A DNA stretch of 64,000 bases, taken from positions 114,374 through 178,373 of the forward strand of contig JAODTK010000998.1 of the NCBI GenBank assembly GCA_026419785.1, read 5' to 3'. The position numbers and the translations under genes are program-made. The stretch comes from Sclerodactyla briareus. Lineage: Eukaryota > Echinodermata > Holothuroidea > Dendrochirotida > Sclerodactylidae. This document shows, piece after piece, positions 33,001-44,706 of this stretch; positions within the stretch are counted from its first letter, which is position 1, and every line of letters starts with the position of its first letter. The notes below the pieces were generated by a model. The model saw only the letters and a list, made by a program, of their open reading frames with translations, was not told where the DNA came from and did no database searches.

Positions 33001-33991
33001 CATGACTGCATAGGTTGGTGCAGGGGGCGGGGGTGGGGTGCTGTGATTACCAACATTCACGAGATCGTCATCATGCATCGTATTCGCCCTCGAAAAAAGT
33101 TCGAAAAGGAGGGTACGAAAAATCACTACTTCCGAACCTCAATTGCAGTGGTCCTTCCAACATGCGTTTGTGCTCTTGAAACTCCAGACTCATTCAACTG
33201 TTAAAAAAATCCCCTCAATGGAACACTAACATTGACCTAACTGTCGGAGATCCTGAAGACCCCACCCGTCCTGTCCCGAAATGGAGTGGATTTGACCCTC
33301 CTACTCACTGCTAGGTTGGTTTCTTCAGGTTCAAAAGTCCGGGGCCAGTTTGAACTGACATTCCCCAAACATTGCAAGTAACTCTGTCAACTGTGTAAAT
33401 CGATGTATGAGAATTCGAGCATACTGGAATGATTTTTTGCTCCAGTGAACAGTTTGATTATGATGAATGTGATTGTGAATGAACATTTTCAATTAATCGT
33501 GCAAAATAATCTTCTACCTTTCCACCAGCCATATGAACCTCAGCTGATGGTGAAACACCTAAGACTCTTGCCATCACAGATATATTTCATTTGGATGAGG
33601 TTATGTTTTGTTCAGCGCCATCGATTTACTGAATGTTTTTCTTTTCAAACGTGTAGGGCGTTTAAAAATACAGGCTTTTACTCGGGCGGGCTGGGAGACT
33701 TTTTCAATTGTAGAAGAGTTCTAATGCAAATACAAGATGACATCTCAAACGGGCTGGTCGACAACAAATGTACCCGGCAAGGGATCAATAGGCAGAAATG
33801 CGTTCTTGTTCGATAACGAATTTACCCCAAAATTGGGTACATACGAGGAAACGGAAGTAGGCGTCTCTGTGTTGGCTGGTTACCAATGACCAGGGTATTG
33901 AGTGGCACGTGAGGAGGCGCTGCCTGGAATCAAGACTATAAACCTGAATCCTAGTCCTAATTGTAAATGTCTCGCTGATTGTCTTTATAAG
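33001..33991. other. Rest of FReD copy B intron 1
   Basis: AT-rich intron sequence with no recognised element. The open frame at 33445-33816 has no domain match that I can see. Confidence 0.5.
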
Positions 33992-34270
33992 GTTATTCAG
34001 CGCCGAAGCAACGGCACCGTAACATTTCAACAAAATGGGATAGTACGCATCGGTTTCGGTGACTCAACCACGAGTGTTGGGCTCGGAAACAGGACACTGA
34101 AACTTCCTCACGAACAACGGCAGCTATGAGCTTTTAAAAAAATAAAGTCGAACCTAGGGTTGGAAAGGGATACCACTACCTCTACGCCAGAGATGGCTCC
34201 TTCCGTGGTTCGAGAGAGAAGAGGATGATTTCACTGCTCTCTATGCTCGGAGAATCCGAGGGAACAGAAG
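33992..34270 (+). CDS. FReD copy B, exon 2: middle of fibrinogen domain
   Basis: After the acceptor gtctttataag the exon reads VIQRRSNGTVTFQQ, then IGFGD, then GLGNRTLKL, and further on YHYLYARDGSFRG and SREKRMISLLSMLGESEGTE, ending at a GTAGGT donor (34271). This matches the fibrinogen pattern VFQRRxDGxxxFxxxWxxYxxGFGDxxxEFWLGNxxxxxLT and the later YAxYxSFR...KYRLSxGxYSGTAG. About five one-base indels relative to the family pattern interrupt the frame, mostly in short homopolymers (tt, cc, aa). The second half is duplicated in inverted orientation at 28946-29226 (copy A). Confidence 0.85.
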
Positions 34271-34449
34271 GTAGGTTTGGTTGAAGGTGATGCTTTTGAG
34301 AAAAACGTAGTCACGTGATAATCGGAGATGAACATAAATGAAAGGTTCCTTGATTTGAGAGATGAACATGAGTCGAACCGGACAGACCGGGTGGCCAATC
34401 CATTCCAACAAGCATTCAGGTTGTGGCAGGTATACGGGTCAATGGACGA

Positions 34450-34525
34450 TAATAATAATAATAATAATATAATATATAATAAGAAGAATAAAATAAATAA
34501 TAATAATAATCAATAATAATATCGA
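34450..34525 (+). repeat. (AAT)n microsatellite
   Basis: aat triplets interrupted by aatatat and agaag, in FReD copy B intron 2. The start of this array is included in the inverted duplication with 28946. Confidence 0.9.
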
Positions 34526-34603
34526 ACACACAGTTTTTTAGACGAATGGTAGCAGCTTTTTCCTATGCCTTGTCGACCTATTGAGCCTGAATTTATTTCG
34601 GCA

Positions 34604-34882
34604 CGGGGACGTGGTGAGAAGCATTGGAGGGATGCCTTTCTGACCGGTAGAACGGAGGACACCGACCCGGACACGTGCACAGAAATGCGCCTTGTGGAAC
34701 GGTAACAGGGAGGTGTGGTACGAGCATTGCACACAACGTAACCTCAACAGTGTACGACGAAAACACCCGCGTACGGGTACCTCTATATCTCATGGTCTGG
34801 AACCACTGAACAATACCCTCAGGCGGCGGCGACACAGATGAAAATACGACCTATATCCAGCGGTGTTGAATTACCAGGCTAA
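34604..34882 (+). CDS. FReD copy B, exon 3: C-terminal fibrinogen domain
   Basis: Readable family motifs in order: RSIGGMPF (usual HNGMPFST), EDTDPDTC (calcium-site region DRDxDxxxxNC), then in another frame VWYEHCTQRNLNSVYDENTR (usual GGWWYxxCxxxNLNGxY), YISWSG (usual WYxWxG) and QMKIRPISSGVELPG with a TAA stop at 34880. The terminal MKIRP is the hallmark C-terminus of the family. At least two frame changes separate these motifs. The acceptor is unclear: the exon starts near gcacggggacg without a clean AG. Disulphide cysteines of the C-terminal loop are present. A very long G tract begins 35 bp past the stop. Confidence 0.8.
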
Positions 34883-34916
34883 AATGAGATATGTCGGAAT
34901 GCTCTTGCTGCCGAGT

Positions 34917-34934
34917 GAGAGGAGGGGGGAGGGT

Positions 34935-34971
<37 letters not shown>

Positions 34972-35032
34972 GGGGGGGGGGGGGGGGGGGGGGAGGGGGG
35001 GGGGGGGGGGAGGGGGGGGGGGGGGGGAGGGG
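34917..35032 (+). repeat. Extreme poly-G tract (runs of 36, 22, 16 and 16 G)
   Basis: Between 34917 and 35032 almost every base is G, broken by single A or T bases. The longest pure run is 36 G (34935-34970). If copy B is transcribed, this is in its 3' untranslated region or just past it. On the minus strand it reads as polyproline, which is an artefact. Such a tract should form stable G-quadruplexes and is also a likely place for read-length errors. Confidence 0.95.
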
Positions 35033-35034
35033 CC

Positions 35035-35525
35035 CAGAGGGGAGAAGGAAGGATTAGAGGGAGGTTTGTAATAACTGATATAAAACATCAAGCAGGGAGA
35101 GAGAGAGAGAGAGAGAAGTATAAGGAAGGGCATGTAACTACTGTATAAAAATCAATTGGCAATTCCTCAATGGGATAAACCATCCAATCCGTCACATATC
35201 TAGCTCCTTTTTTTCTCAAGACACGATGAACGCATACGCGGTTCCGGTTCATATTTCGCGGAGCGCTAGCCGCTATTTTTGTTTATGCAATGATCCCCAT
35301 AGAGCTAACACTGCACTATTCACTGTTCACTGATCAAACGTTCTCACTCTGTCTGATCTTGTTATGTTATCCAATTAGGGATACTCTTGCAAGAAACTAT
35401 GAGGAAGTCATTCCCGGGCGTTGGAGAGAAATTCTCAGAATTCAGAATACCTCAATTTTGATATACCCGAATAGAAATGACTACCAAGGTCATCCATATT
35501 CCGAACATTGAAGACGTATTACTGG
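35035..35525. other. No gene seen; (GA)n tract
   Basis: A (GA)n run at 35098-35116, otherwise unassigned AT-rich sequence. Confidence 0.5.
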
Positions 35526-35529
35526 TTGG

Positions 35530-36458
35530 CATGGGCGGGCAGTCAAAAGGTGGGGGACGAGGGGAGGGAAACATGTCCCCCCACTTTTCAAAAGTGGGGG
35601 GGGGGGTGATGTCATATCGTTTTTGGTCACACCCCCCCCACATAGGGCACATGCCCGATTTTGTATCACTCTAAAAAGATTCAATTTTTGTCTAATCAAA
35701 CAATAATCGCGTGGAAATCGTCTTATGTCCACCTATTAAAGTGCGGACCCCAGGTGAGGATTCGGACCCGACTAGGGCCGAAGTCGAATGATTACCCATG
35801 TCATAACGAGTTCTCGAATCTTAAATTGAATAGCCAAAAGTGTACGCGCGAAGGGTCGTTGTTTTTTCTTCCAGGTGTTGTAGGCTCTAAAAGATGACGA
35901 TTGTAATATTTGTCATTGCTTAGAATCATTTTGTTCACTCAAATAATTTCAGAAGCCTGGGGGCGGGGGGGGGGGGCAGACTGCATCTGAGACGAAAAAA
36001 ATTCGGGCGAAAATTCTTGGAAGATTTGGGAAGAAAAATGCAAAGTGAAAAAAAAGGGCTGAATTTTTGGCAAGAAAAAATATTCTGCGCCAAATTGTAA
36101 TGGTCCCGTACGCTTATGGATTTTCCCTTCGATCTCACAAGAGACCGTTCGGTAGACCATACCACGCAAACAACGCCAGAGTAGAAAAGGTAATATAACA
36201 AAAAATACCGAGTGTGATATTCGGTAAATCATCTAGTATGCACAATGAAAAACTGTTTTGTCTGGTCTTTTACTCAAATCACACATATATGAGGGGGTTG
36301 CTATTGAGCCTGGCCAATGCTGTTTCTGTCGATCTGGAGGGTATGAAATTCTGAAATTTATGTTGCGCTTTCGCGCCAAACTGGTGGTGTCGCTGCTAGA
36401 TGGTGTCATTTGAATTCGATGTGTTCCCCCACTTTCAAAACGGATCGACGCCCCTGCA
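35530..36458 (-). mobile_element. About 0.93-kb non-coding repeat element, copy 1 (inverted relative to 40552)
   Basis: The whole stretch matches the reverse complement of 40552-41545 in order: ccccccacttttcaaaagtg, acaaacaataatcgcg, gcggaccccaggtga, cgaagtcga, gaatagccaaaa, cttccaggcgttg, aataatttcagaagc, catctgagat, accgttcggtagacc, tattgagcctgg, cgatctggagggtatga, gatcggacgcccctg (variants of each). Its ends (CATGGGCGGGCAG and inverted CAGGGGCGTCGATCCG, then gtggggga) are roughly inverted, so a DNA transposon is likely. No transposase frame is seen. Superfamily unknown. Confidence 0.75.
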
Positions 36459-36459
36459 C

Positions 36460-39400
36460 TGGTGTGCATCTATGGATTCCCAATATCAGTGATTGAAACA
36501 TGTTGAGTAAGTAAAGGTGAACTGTCAAGGACGAAACGGAAAGAAGTAAAGAGGACATTCCTCACACAGTTATTGTTATACTGTCGCTGACATTGTCTCC
36601 GAGGCATGAAGAGACAATTCCCGGCAATGATTTTCAAGGGCCCGACTAGGGGGAGTCGGAATGAGCGTACGAGTACAAAGCAATGGTACGAGTACGAGTA
36701 CAGAACAATGGTGCGACACCGTGTACACAGTTTACATCGGGCCTATACAAATCTTAAGTATTGTATGAGTTTATTTGCTAATGTCTTTTTACCCCTCGAA
36801 GTTTCCACACATATTTATCCAATACGTATGTAAGCCACATACCCATCCGAAGGGGCGTCGATCGTTCCGAAAAGTGGCGGAACGAGGTGGGTGAACTGTG
36901 ATTATTGTCTAAGCGAAGCGCCACAATCGGCTCGGGAAGGGTCAGCAGCTGGGCCTCAGAGGCTCAGAGGAAGAAGTCATTTTAGCGTGTAAGTCAATTA
37001 GCCAGCTAACTGCGGGGAGTCACCTACAATTCAGCTAGCATACCGTGAACGAGTGTTCAGTACCCTTGTACATGAGTTTATTGCGTAGCCCATGCCATAA
37101 ATTCGAAGATTTGCGAAGGCTTAATTCAGCAAGTGTGAAAACGCAAGTAAACACATATAAAATGTTTCGCATCTATTTCGGGCATTCGATTGAAAAATTT
37201 GCCGGAATCGCATGGTGGCATTATGTACACATCTGAGCATGTCACAATTACAAGCCAATCGGGCTATTGTTTTTTTTTTTTAAACTCACAGCCTGCGTGC
37301 TCCATGGTATAGAATCCATTGGTTTAGTTGAATATTATTTGATGCAGCCGCACGAAACAGCGGGTTTTTGCTCGAAGTGTGTGAGCCTTTAAATAAAACT
37401 CAAACTAGAATACCATTACTTCCTTAGTCATCTTGCTATGTACTCTTAGACACCTTCTGAGGGCCCGATGGGGGTGGGTTGAACGAAACATGATAAATAA
37501 TGCAGTCCCTTGCTTCCCGCAGCTGGCTGGTAGATCTAAATACTGTTTCCAAAACATAAACATACACTCAACGTTCATCGGTGCCGAGAATCATTTCAAC
37601 ATTAACTTGCAAGTGCTTCTGCCCAGGTGTAGACTGTTTCAGATTCTTTTCCTCTGTGAGAATGTGTGAGAATGTTAACGTTCAATGTTTCAAGTCATGT
37701 TCAAAGTTCAATGTTCTGTTCGCTGTAAATATCGCGAATAGTCCAAGCGCATGGATATAGTCTGCATTTCTCGGGCGAAAACTAATGCAATAAGAATGAG
37801 CAATTTGAAAGTTGAGGCCTGACCCCGGTTGAATGCATTTCATTGAATAACGAGCTGTTATATGCTGGGAGGCAAAGTTATGCATTGCATTGTTTGTAAT
37901 GTTGCAAAGTTGCCAGTCACAATATAGGAAAACTGGTGTAAAAAGAAGTTTTTTTAAATTACAACCTAAGACTCGTTAGGTAGAGCTTTGAAGCACATAT
38001 TCTAAAGTATTGTCAGTTGATTCACGATTATCTTGAAGGGGACAAGGTTTCCCATATTAGAAGCCCAGCAAATATCAAAGGTGGTCGGATTTATTTTGGT
38101 AAGCTCCAGCCATGTTCCCAACGGAGAAAAGTATATATTTAATTTTCGATTTTACCCCACTTTACGTACGGTGCTATTATATGCGTCAGGTATCTCCAAG
38201 TCTCACCTAAGCCACGTGTATTCTTCCAAACCGTGCCATACGAAATATTACAATAGCTGCTCCTCGTGCAAATTGTAAATCCACTGTTTGCATAACTGAA
38301 CCGAGCTAAACCTAAAGACTTGATCACCTCAAAAAGTGCCTATTACGTACAAATGAACAAGAATGATCATTACCTGACAAAATTTCGCTCAGTCCATATT
38401 GAAAAACCAGTCTGTTCACAATTAGAAACTCGTCAATCTAGAGATTTGCATTCAGTGCTCCGCCGGACATCTCAATGCGAACGTGGTCTGAAAGATAGAC
38501 TATGTCCAAAATCGGAATAAAGGCCGTTGACTGTGAAACAATGCAGAAATGTATCAAAGTTTAACGTTAGCATTTTTAGATACCTGAAAAACTACCACTA
38601 GGATCCTCGCTTGTCTAAATATTAGGACATCTCGTATAGTCATGAGCTGTTTCAGTGGTGGGGGGGAATGATCGGGTGGGGTGAGGGGTTGTTGGCGTTA
38701 TTATACTGAGGGTGTGATTCTTCATTGCGCATTTTGGTTGGGTTGACGTGAAGTTCTTGGTATTCAATTTTGGTTTTTTTGTGCTATATTCTCAGTGGGG
38801 GGTCAACTCTCGAAAGCCCAAAGGGTTTCTTGGTTACTTCTAAGGTCTCCAGTGTATCTGTTTATGCAATCAATTATTCTGTACCGCCATGATGATATAT
38901 TGGGAAAAAACAACTAAATGAAATGAAATGAAAGTTGGACTACTTCTAACTAGCCATGATTTCAATCATCAAGGTTGAGGCGAATTCCACGAAAATGAGT
39001 GTATTTTTTAACCCATAGGTTACCATTTTCAGGGTAAAAAACCCTCGCTGGGTTAAGAAAAGCCCACCCAGTCAAATCAACATATTACCCATATATTGAT
39101 AGAAAAATAATTCCAAAGCAGGAACATAGTGACGATATGTAGTACAAGCAGTGAACGAGCCAAAGCATTTGAAACTCACTTTCACGCTTGAAAACAAATT
39201 ATACCGGACTTGACAAAGATTATGCCATAACATGAGCACTCAAGGCCAGACACGCCCGGTAGTCTTTAGGGATAGGGTCCTGTATTCATTCTTTTCTAGC
39301 GACTGACGACGAGAGCGGTGCATGTTCTTGCCTGAAATATCTGGCCTTACCGCATGAACTTCGCGGTATGTTGGGGCTGCTCCATCACCATTCCGGTTGG
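36460..39400. other. No confident gene
   Basis: Includes repeated gtacgagtac words near 36668-36700, a tgaaatgaaatgaaa run near 38917-38930 and a short foldback with AACCCA...TGGGTT ends near 39011-39056. No exon recognised. Confidence 0.4.
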
Positions 39401-39407
39401 TTAGACG

Positions 39408-39545
39408 TTATAATAATAATAATATCTCGTTCTTATATAGCGCTTTCCAGGTCAAAGCCCTTGCTCAAAGCGCTTTACGGTATTACCCCTGATCCATTAG
39501 TGACTTGTCACACCCTTACTCATACCGCAACGCAACCGCTCCAGC
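39408..39545 (-). mobile_element. LINE 3' end, 5'-truncated copy
   Basis: On the minus strand the stretch ends aaagcgctatataagaacga and then (ATT)n at 39410-39423. The same agcgctata...(att)n tail closes the LINE at 59620-60556 and the fragment at 44497-44555. The copy has no coding part left. Confidence 0.6.
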
Positions 39546-39789
39546 TTGTTCTTTGGCTGCTGTAACCATTTCCTAACGTCACTTCCTCTTGTCCCCGCGG
39601 GCGACTTCCCCATATCACGCACGCCCATCGGCCCTCGATACTCCCCTTCACAAGTCACCTTACAAGGTACCCACTTTTAACACGTGGGTGCCGTGGAACA
39701 TTTCAGGAGACATGCTTGTGTCCCACAGCACTGCGGAAAAGTCCTCGGGCTCCCAATGGGCTCTTCCGTATAGTCGGAGGGTGATTGGA

Positions 39790-39915
39790 TATATAAATAT
39801 ATATATCTATAGATATATATATATAATATATCAATATAATATACTATTATCTATATATAATGATATATATATATATATATATATAAAAAATATATATATA
39901 TAATATATCTATATA
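39790..39915. repeat. (TA)n microsatellite
   Basis: About 125 bp of ta/at repeats with interruptions. The YIYIYI frames are artefacts. Confidence 0.95.
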
Positions 39916-40550
39916 TCTGTGCAAATTGTCTAACCCTCGTTGGTCCCTGCTCCTAATAATCCCCTGTGCTGGCTTCCAGCGTAAGACAACGGTACCATTT
40001 TAAAATCCTTTTTTTTTTTGCTTTGAAACCCGACCGGTAATCGAACCCCGTTTTCCGAGTGGACTGGCCGACGATCTCTACTAATATGCATGCGGTTGAA
40101 TGTAAGCAGGGTCGTCATTCGCCTCTCGGTAACGGTTTTGTTTGTTCCGTTCTGCAGATTGCATCACATTGGTCCAATTGTTACGAATGAATATGTTAAC
40201 TACCGAATAATGTAGTATGTCCCACCCCTTTTTATCGAAGGAAGTAAATAATTGAAACTTGAACTTTTCCGCTCGGTTATCTTAAATCACGGATGGACGG
40301 GTGTAAAGGAACGCGGTATTTTTCTTCCATTAGGGACATACTGTCCCCCAGCAGCATAGCGGGTTTCCTCTTTTTTAATCCGAACCGCACAACGGCGCTC
40401 GCACGCTGCACACACATGTCCGCATTGTACACATATACGCACATTGATTCCTTTTTTTTAACCACATCAAATTGATACTAAAGACTTTTACTATAGAGAC
40501 GTTTCGAACCAAGAATAAACTCTGATTTACATTATTTTACCTAAACACAG
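39916..40550. other. No gene; possible tRNA-like B-box
   Basis: On the minus strand GGGGTTCGATTACCGG (about 40033-40048) resembles a polymerase III B-box, and tcggccagtccactcgg lies just 5' of it. No full cloverleaf can be made, so only a degraded SINE head is suggested. Confidence 0.25.
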
Positions 40551-40551
40551 T

Positions 40552-41545
40552 CAGGGGCGTCCGATCCGTTTTTGAAAAGTGTGGGGGGGGACCATCGAAT
40601 GAAAATGCAACTGACCATCTAAGACACGGAGCGCCATCATCGTTGGCGCGAAGTGGACCAAGAAAAATTCAGATTTTTCATACCCTCCAGATCGACGGTA
40701 ACGCGGCACTTGCCAGGCTCAATAGCACCCATCTACCCATCTACATGTGTGATTTTGAGTAAAGACAGACAGAAAAGTTGTCATTGGGCATATTAAGAAA
40801 GATGATTTAAGGAATATCACACATGGTATTTTTTATTACTTTTGCTACTCTGGCTTTGTGTTGCGTTGGATCCAGGGGTCTACCGAACGGTCCTGGTGGT
40901 CGGAAGGGAAAAGCCCTAGCATACGGACATTCCAATTTGGGACAGAAAATTTGTACCCGATTTTTTCAAAGGTCGTCTTCGGAAACTAACCCGGAAATTT
41001 TGCCTTTTTTCCTTTCCAAATTTTCCCCGATTTTGCGCGCCCGATTTGGGTCATCTCAGATGCAGATATCTCCCAAGCTTCTGAAATTATTCGCGTGAAC
41101 ATAATGTTTCGAAGCTTTACATATCTCATTTTAGCCCTACACAACGCCTGGAAGAAAAAAACGCCATTTGCCGCGCCCGAAACACTTGAAAATGATGCAC
41201 TTATTTTTGGCTATTCGATTTAAAATGTGAGAACTCGTAAATGAAACATGGTAATCCTTCGACTTCGGCGCTAGTCGGGTACAGATCTTCACCTGGGGTC
41301 CGCTCCTGGAATTATTGGACTTGAGACAATTTCAACGCGATTATTGTTTGTTAGATCAAAATATGAATCAGTTAGAGTTATACAAATCGGAGCGTGTGCC
41401 TATTTAGGGGAGGGGGGGGGGGGGGGGGACAAAATTATTTTATTACAGTCCGGAAAAATAAAAAGTGGGGGACAAACGATTATGTAATCCCCCACTTTTG
41501 AAAGTGTGGGCTTGGGATGTCCCCCTCCCCACCTGCCTAAAACTT
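40552..41545 (+). mobile_element. About 1-kb non-coding repeat element, copy 2
   Basis: Starts CAGGGGCGTCCGATCCG and ends in caaacgattatgtaatcccc and cttttgaaagtgtgggcttg. It is the reverse complement of 35530-36458 throughout, with substitutions and indels (by eye about three quarters identical). It contains a long G run (about 41411-41429). The frame at 40823-41098 is not shared in a conserved form with copy 1, so coding is unlikely. Confidence 0.75.
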
Positions 41546-43440
41546 ACCAAAACTCGCAACAGAGGCGATTCAACCGTTTAGTCGTTACACGTTCTAAGTT
41601 GGGAACCGTAAATTAACACGTTTAGATTAGCAGATATAAGAACAGGGGGAAAATGTCGCCATCTCTGTATGGCTAATCCAATACTGTCGTTATTTTTTTG
41701 TTCGAGTTGCGACGCTTCATTTGCTACAGATACAATAGATAGCTACACTAGATTGTTCTTCTATCAGGGACTGAAGTCAATGTGATGTTCTTGTTAGGGT
41801 GTGTAAAAGGTAATTTTGCCATGCGAAAGCTGTCACAGTGATACTTTCTTATTGCAATTGCCCCTAAGAAGTGAATAGCTATTGAATTGTTTTTTTTTCA
41901 ATATTAATCAGGATATTTTATTCGGTTATATTGAGGCTGATATTGATTTCAGAGCACTTAAGATCATCACTATAATAGTATTCTCATATTTTACAACAAG
42001 ATCAGGCAAAATTCATGGCGATCATTCAGTAAACGTCCATTGCTAACCAGAAGCTGAAAGAATTATGAGAAATGGGAGGTGATCATCGATGAAGGAGGCG
42101 GTGGTCCGAACGAAATCATTTTGTGAAAATTCGGGCTGGATATAAAGTGCAATGTTTGCTCAACTACTAAAAGAAAATTATTCGCAGTGAACGGTAGCTA
42201 ACCGAAATCATGGTATAAACTGGCCCCTTTATAATAGCTCTAAGCTTTCCGACGCGTCATTATAATGTACAAATTTGGCTAGTACACAGTGCTTCTTCTC
42301 TGGCCACGGCCTACGTAGTTTTTTTTCTCTTCCACCTTAGCATCCCCTGTATGCACCTTCAACTGACTGAATATTTGAAAGGAACCAGAATGCCTTTGCT
42401 GCGCACACAACAACTCTATACCTGCAAAAACGAGGGCCACTGGTGACCTTTAAATGACCCTTAACTTCTGTCAAATAATAAATTCTCCCAGACAAAGTTT
42501 AATTGAAATTAAAATTGATCTACCAATTTGACCTCCGGTAACTTCAATATGAACCCCTCCTTTCCTCATCAGACCAAATTCAGTATATTCACGAATTTTG
42601 ACGTTGTTAGGAAATTCCATAAATTATGCAATTTGACTCTGTGGACCTTGAATTGACCTCCGCTTCTGTCGTGACCAGAATGAAGTCTACATTCACCAAA
42701 TTTCCTCCTGAATTACGGGAATACGACAACGAAAAAAATCGGAAAATTCGCAAATTGGAGTGAGCATTGGCGACGCCAATTTTCGAACACATCCCAAATT
42801 ACCTGACAATTTGCAGGCTTGGATACAAGCGAGGTTATATCGTGGGAGATGGAAAAACGATCTAGAAGTTCCAAACGCATTTTCAATAATATGTTCCTAT
42901 GTGGAGTTGATAGCCTTCAAAGTTTGGTTCATTATGCTGAGAAATTTGGGAGAATCCCCAATGCGCAATACGTCCATACTTGGCCACACGGAAGTTATTC
43001 CATTATTCATTGTTTCATTTTGTTTGAATAGTCAACATTCAGCAGAGTTCTGTTTTGTCTTCTCTCACCAAAGTAACCATAACCTCAGCTACAAGCATCC
43101 TCTCCCATAAACTAAAGTTTTTTCGATTTTGAATCATGTGTGAATTTCATATAAAACATATTGTCTGCAGGTTTGTGCAAGTAGGACATCAATTATTATT
43201 GCATGATGATCGATGCTTTGGTCGATCTTGCGAAAACGAGATCCATCGCAGGAGCTGACGGCACGTGCAGACACAGATAACAAGCGCAGTCGGAAACGTC
43301 CCTAAGCTTCCGGGAAATTTTAAACCCGTGATTACCCTCTGAAGGAGCTTCTAAATATTCAGAACGAAGTTGACTATCTGTAACATTGTCATATGCAATC
43401 TGGCACAAAGTTTGCTATCATGTACCACGTTTCCATTCGA
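41546..43440. other. No confident gene; gacctc-type repeats
   Basis: 42430-42720 holds gacctttaaatgacccttaa and ttgacctccg words of the repeat type seen at 7961 and 43445. The frame at 42760-43110 has no domain. Confidence 0.4.
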
Positions 43441-43444
43441 AGCG

Positions 43445-43730
43445 GACCTCATATCTCAGATGCCTTCAGATGACCTTAAGAATATCCAACCAAAAGTTGA
43501 CTATTATTTCCAATTTCATTCAAATTCGGACGATTTTCCCTAATTTGACCTCAAACCGCAATGACCTTCAAATGACCCTTCCAAATATTCCAATAAAAAG
43601 TGACTAATATGTACCATGTCATTCAAATCGGACACTGGTCCTAATTTGACCTCAGGTGGCCTCAAGACCTTCCAAAACTTTGCCCGATAATGTTGACTAT
43701 GTACCGCAACTTTCCACCCCATAACATCTA
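43445..43730 (+). repeat. Tandem repeat, unit about 102 bp, nearly three units
   Basis: gacctca starts at 43445, 43547 and 43648. Each unit runs through gacctt-a-a, ccaa-at, aaaagttgacta, tgtacc, ttcattcaaatcggac and cctaattt. Spacings are 102 and 101 bp. Confidence 0.8.
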
Positions 43731-44365
43731 CGGGTTTTAGTGATATCAATATTTAAGTGAGCGGTCTTCAATGACCTCGAATGACTCCAAATGATCCTTC
43801 AAAAATTTCTCGAACCGAGAATTTTGGATTCTCGGTTAATGGACATCGGTCTGCTGTAGAACGTAGTATTTGATCTGCTTGTAATATCGATCTGGCTTAC
43901 GAGCGATGTGATATCAATGCGGACCGTACCGTGTTAGTTTGTACTCTTTGTGACATTGTATGAAGAATTGCAATCGCAAGTAGCCAACGGTACATGACTA
44001 CGTAGCGGATATTAATTACAATACATAGATGTTCTCAAAACTTGAAGATCAGAGGTCCCCCAGTTTTCTGTAACGCTGTGGGAAAAATAGAAAATTAAGG
44101 GTGGGTTAGAACTGTAGAATAGCAGTGACACGGACTCGATAACTTCGCGATTTTGAACATTGAACGAGATTGTACGAAAAATTGCAAGACCATAATTTTA
44201 AGCAAATGGGGAGACGTAGACCTATTCTGGGAACTTGAGGAGGGGTAGAAAGAAATCATTTCATTCTTAGTTTACAGCTAAACGATGCCGAAAATCGGGT
44301 GAGAAGGGAACTGTACTCGGAAGCTCCGTTAGACATTATTTTGACCAGGTCGAGTTGAAGTTCCC
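43731..44365. other. No gene seen
   Basis: No exon or element recognised. Confidence 0.5.
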
Positions 44366-44369
44366 CCGC

Positions 44370-44706
44370 CGTCCAAGATGACCCATGGGATCAAGATGGA
44401 CTTCTTTGGATGTGAGGCTCAGATCGTACCCTGTTCATGTCGATCAACGGAATGCCCGGTATGAATGCCCAAATCCACCGTATTTATGAAGCGCCTCGAG
44501 GCTTTTGCATTTAGCGCTAATAAGCGAGTTTTATCATTTTTTATTATTATTACCCTGGGCCCGATTCATTCTCGACGCAACTCCGGTCAATTTGACCCGG
44601 ATCCTTCTTTCGGAATGTAGGCACATGACACTTACAGCTGTCATGTCGATTAACGGAATGCCCCGGTGGTGTAATGCCAATTTTCCACCAGTTCTATGAA
44701 ACACCG
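44370..44706 (+). repeat. Direct repeat pair of about 125 bp around a LINE tail
   Basis: 44370-44496 and 44580-44706 share ttctttcggaatgt-type text, then tcatgtcgatcaacggaatg and cccggt, then aatgcc, then ccacc and tatgaa-c-cc. The spacing is about 205-210 bp. The copies have diverged by indels. The LINE 3' tail lies between them. Confidence 0.65.
44497..44555 (+). mobile_element. LINE 3' tail, severely 5'-truncated
   Basis: gaggcttttgcatttagcgc, taataagcgag and (ATT)n at about 44540-44552 match the tail of the LINE at 59620-60556 (tatttagcgctatacaagtg, then (att)n). Confidence 0.55.

Noticed and set aside
34879-35133. Polyproline or polyglycine open frames over the G tract
   Set aside because: They are direct translations of the poly-G run and its complement, with no coding features.
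40030-40110. Possible tRNA gene on the minus strand
   Set aside because: A B-box-like motif is present, but no acceptor stem or anticodon arm can be paired; at best an eroded SINE head.
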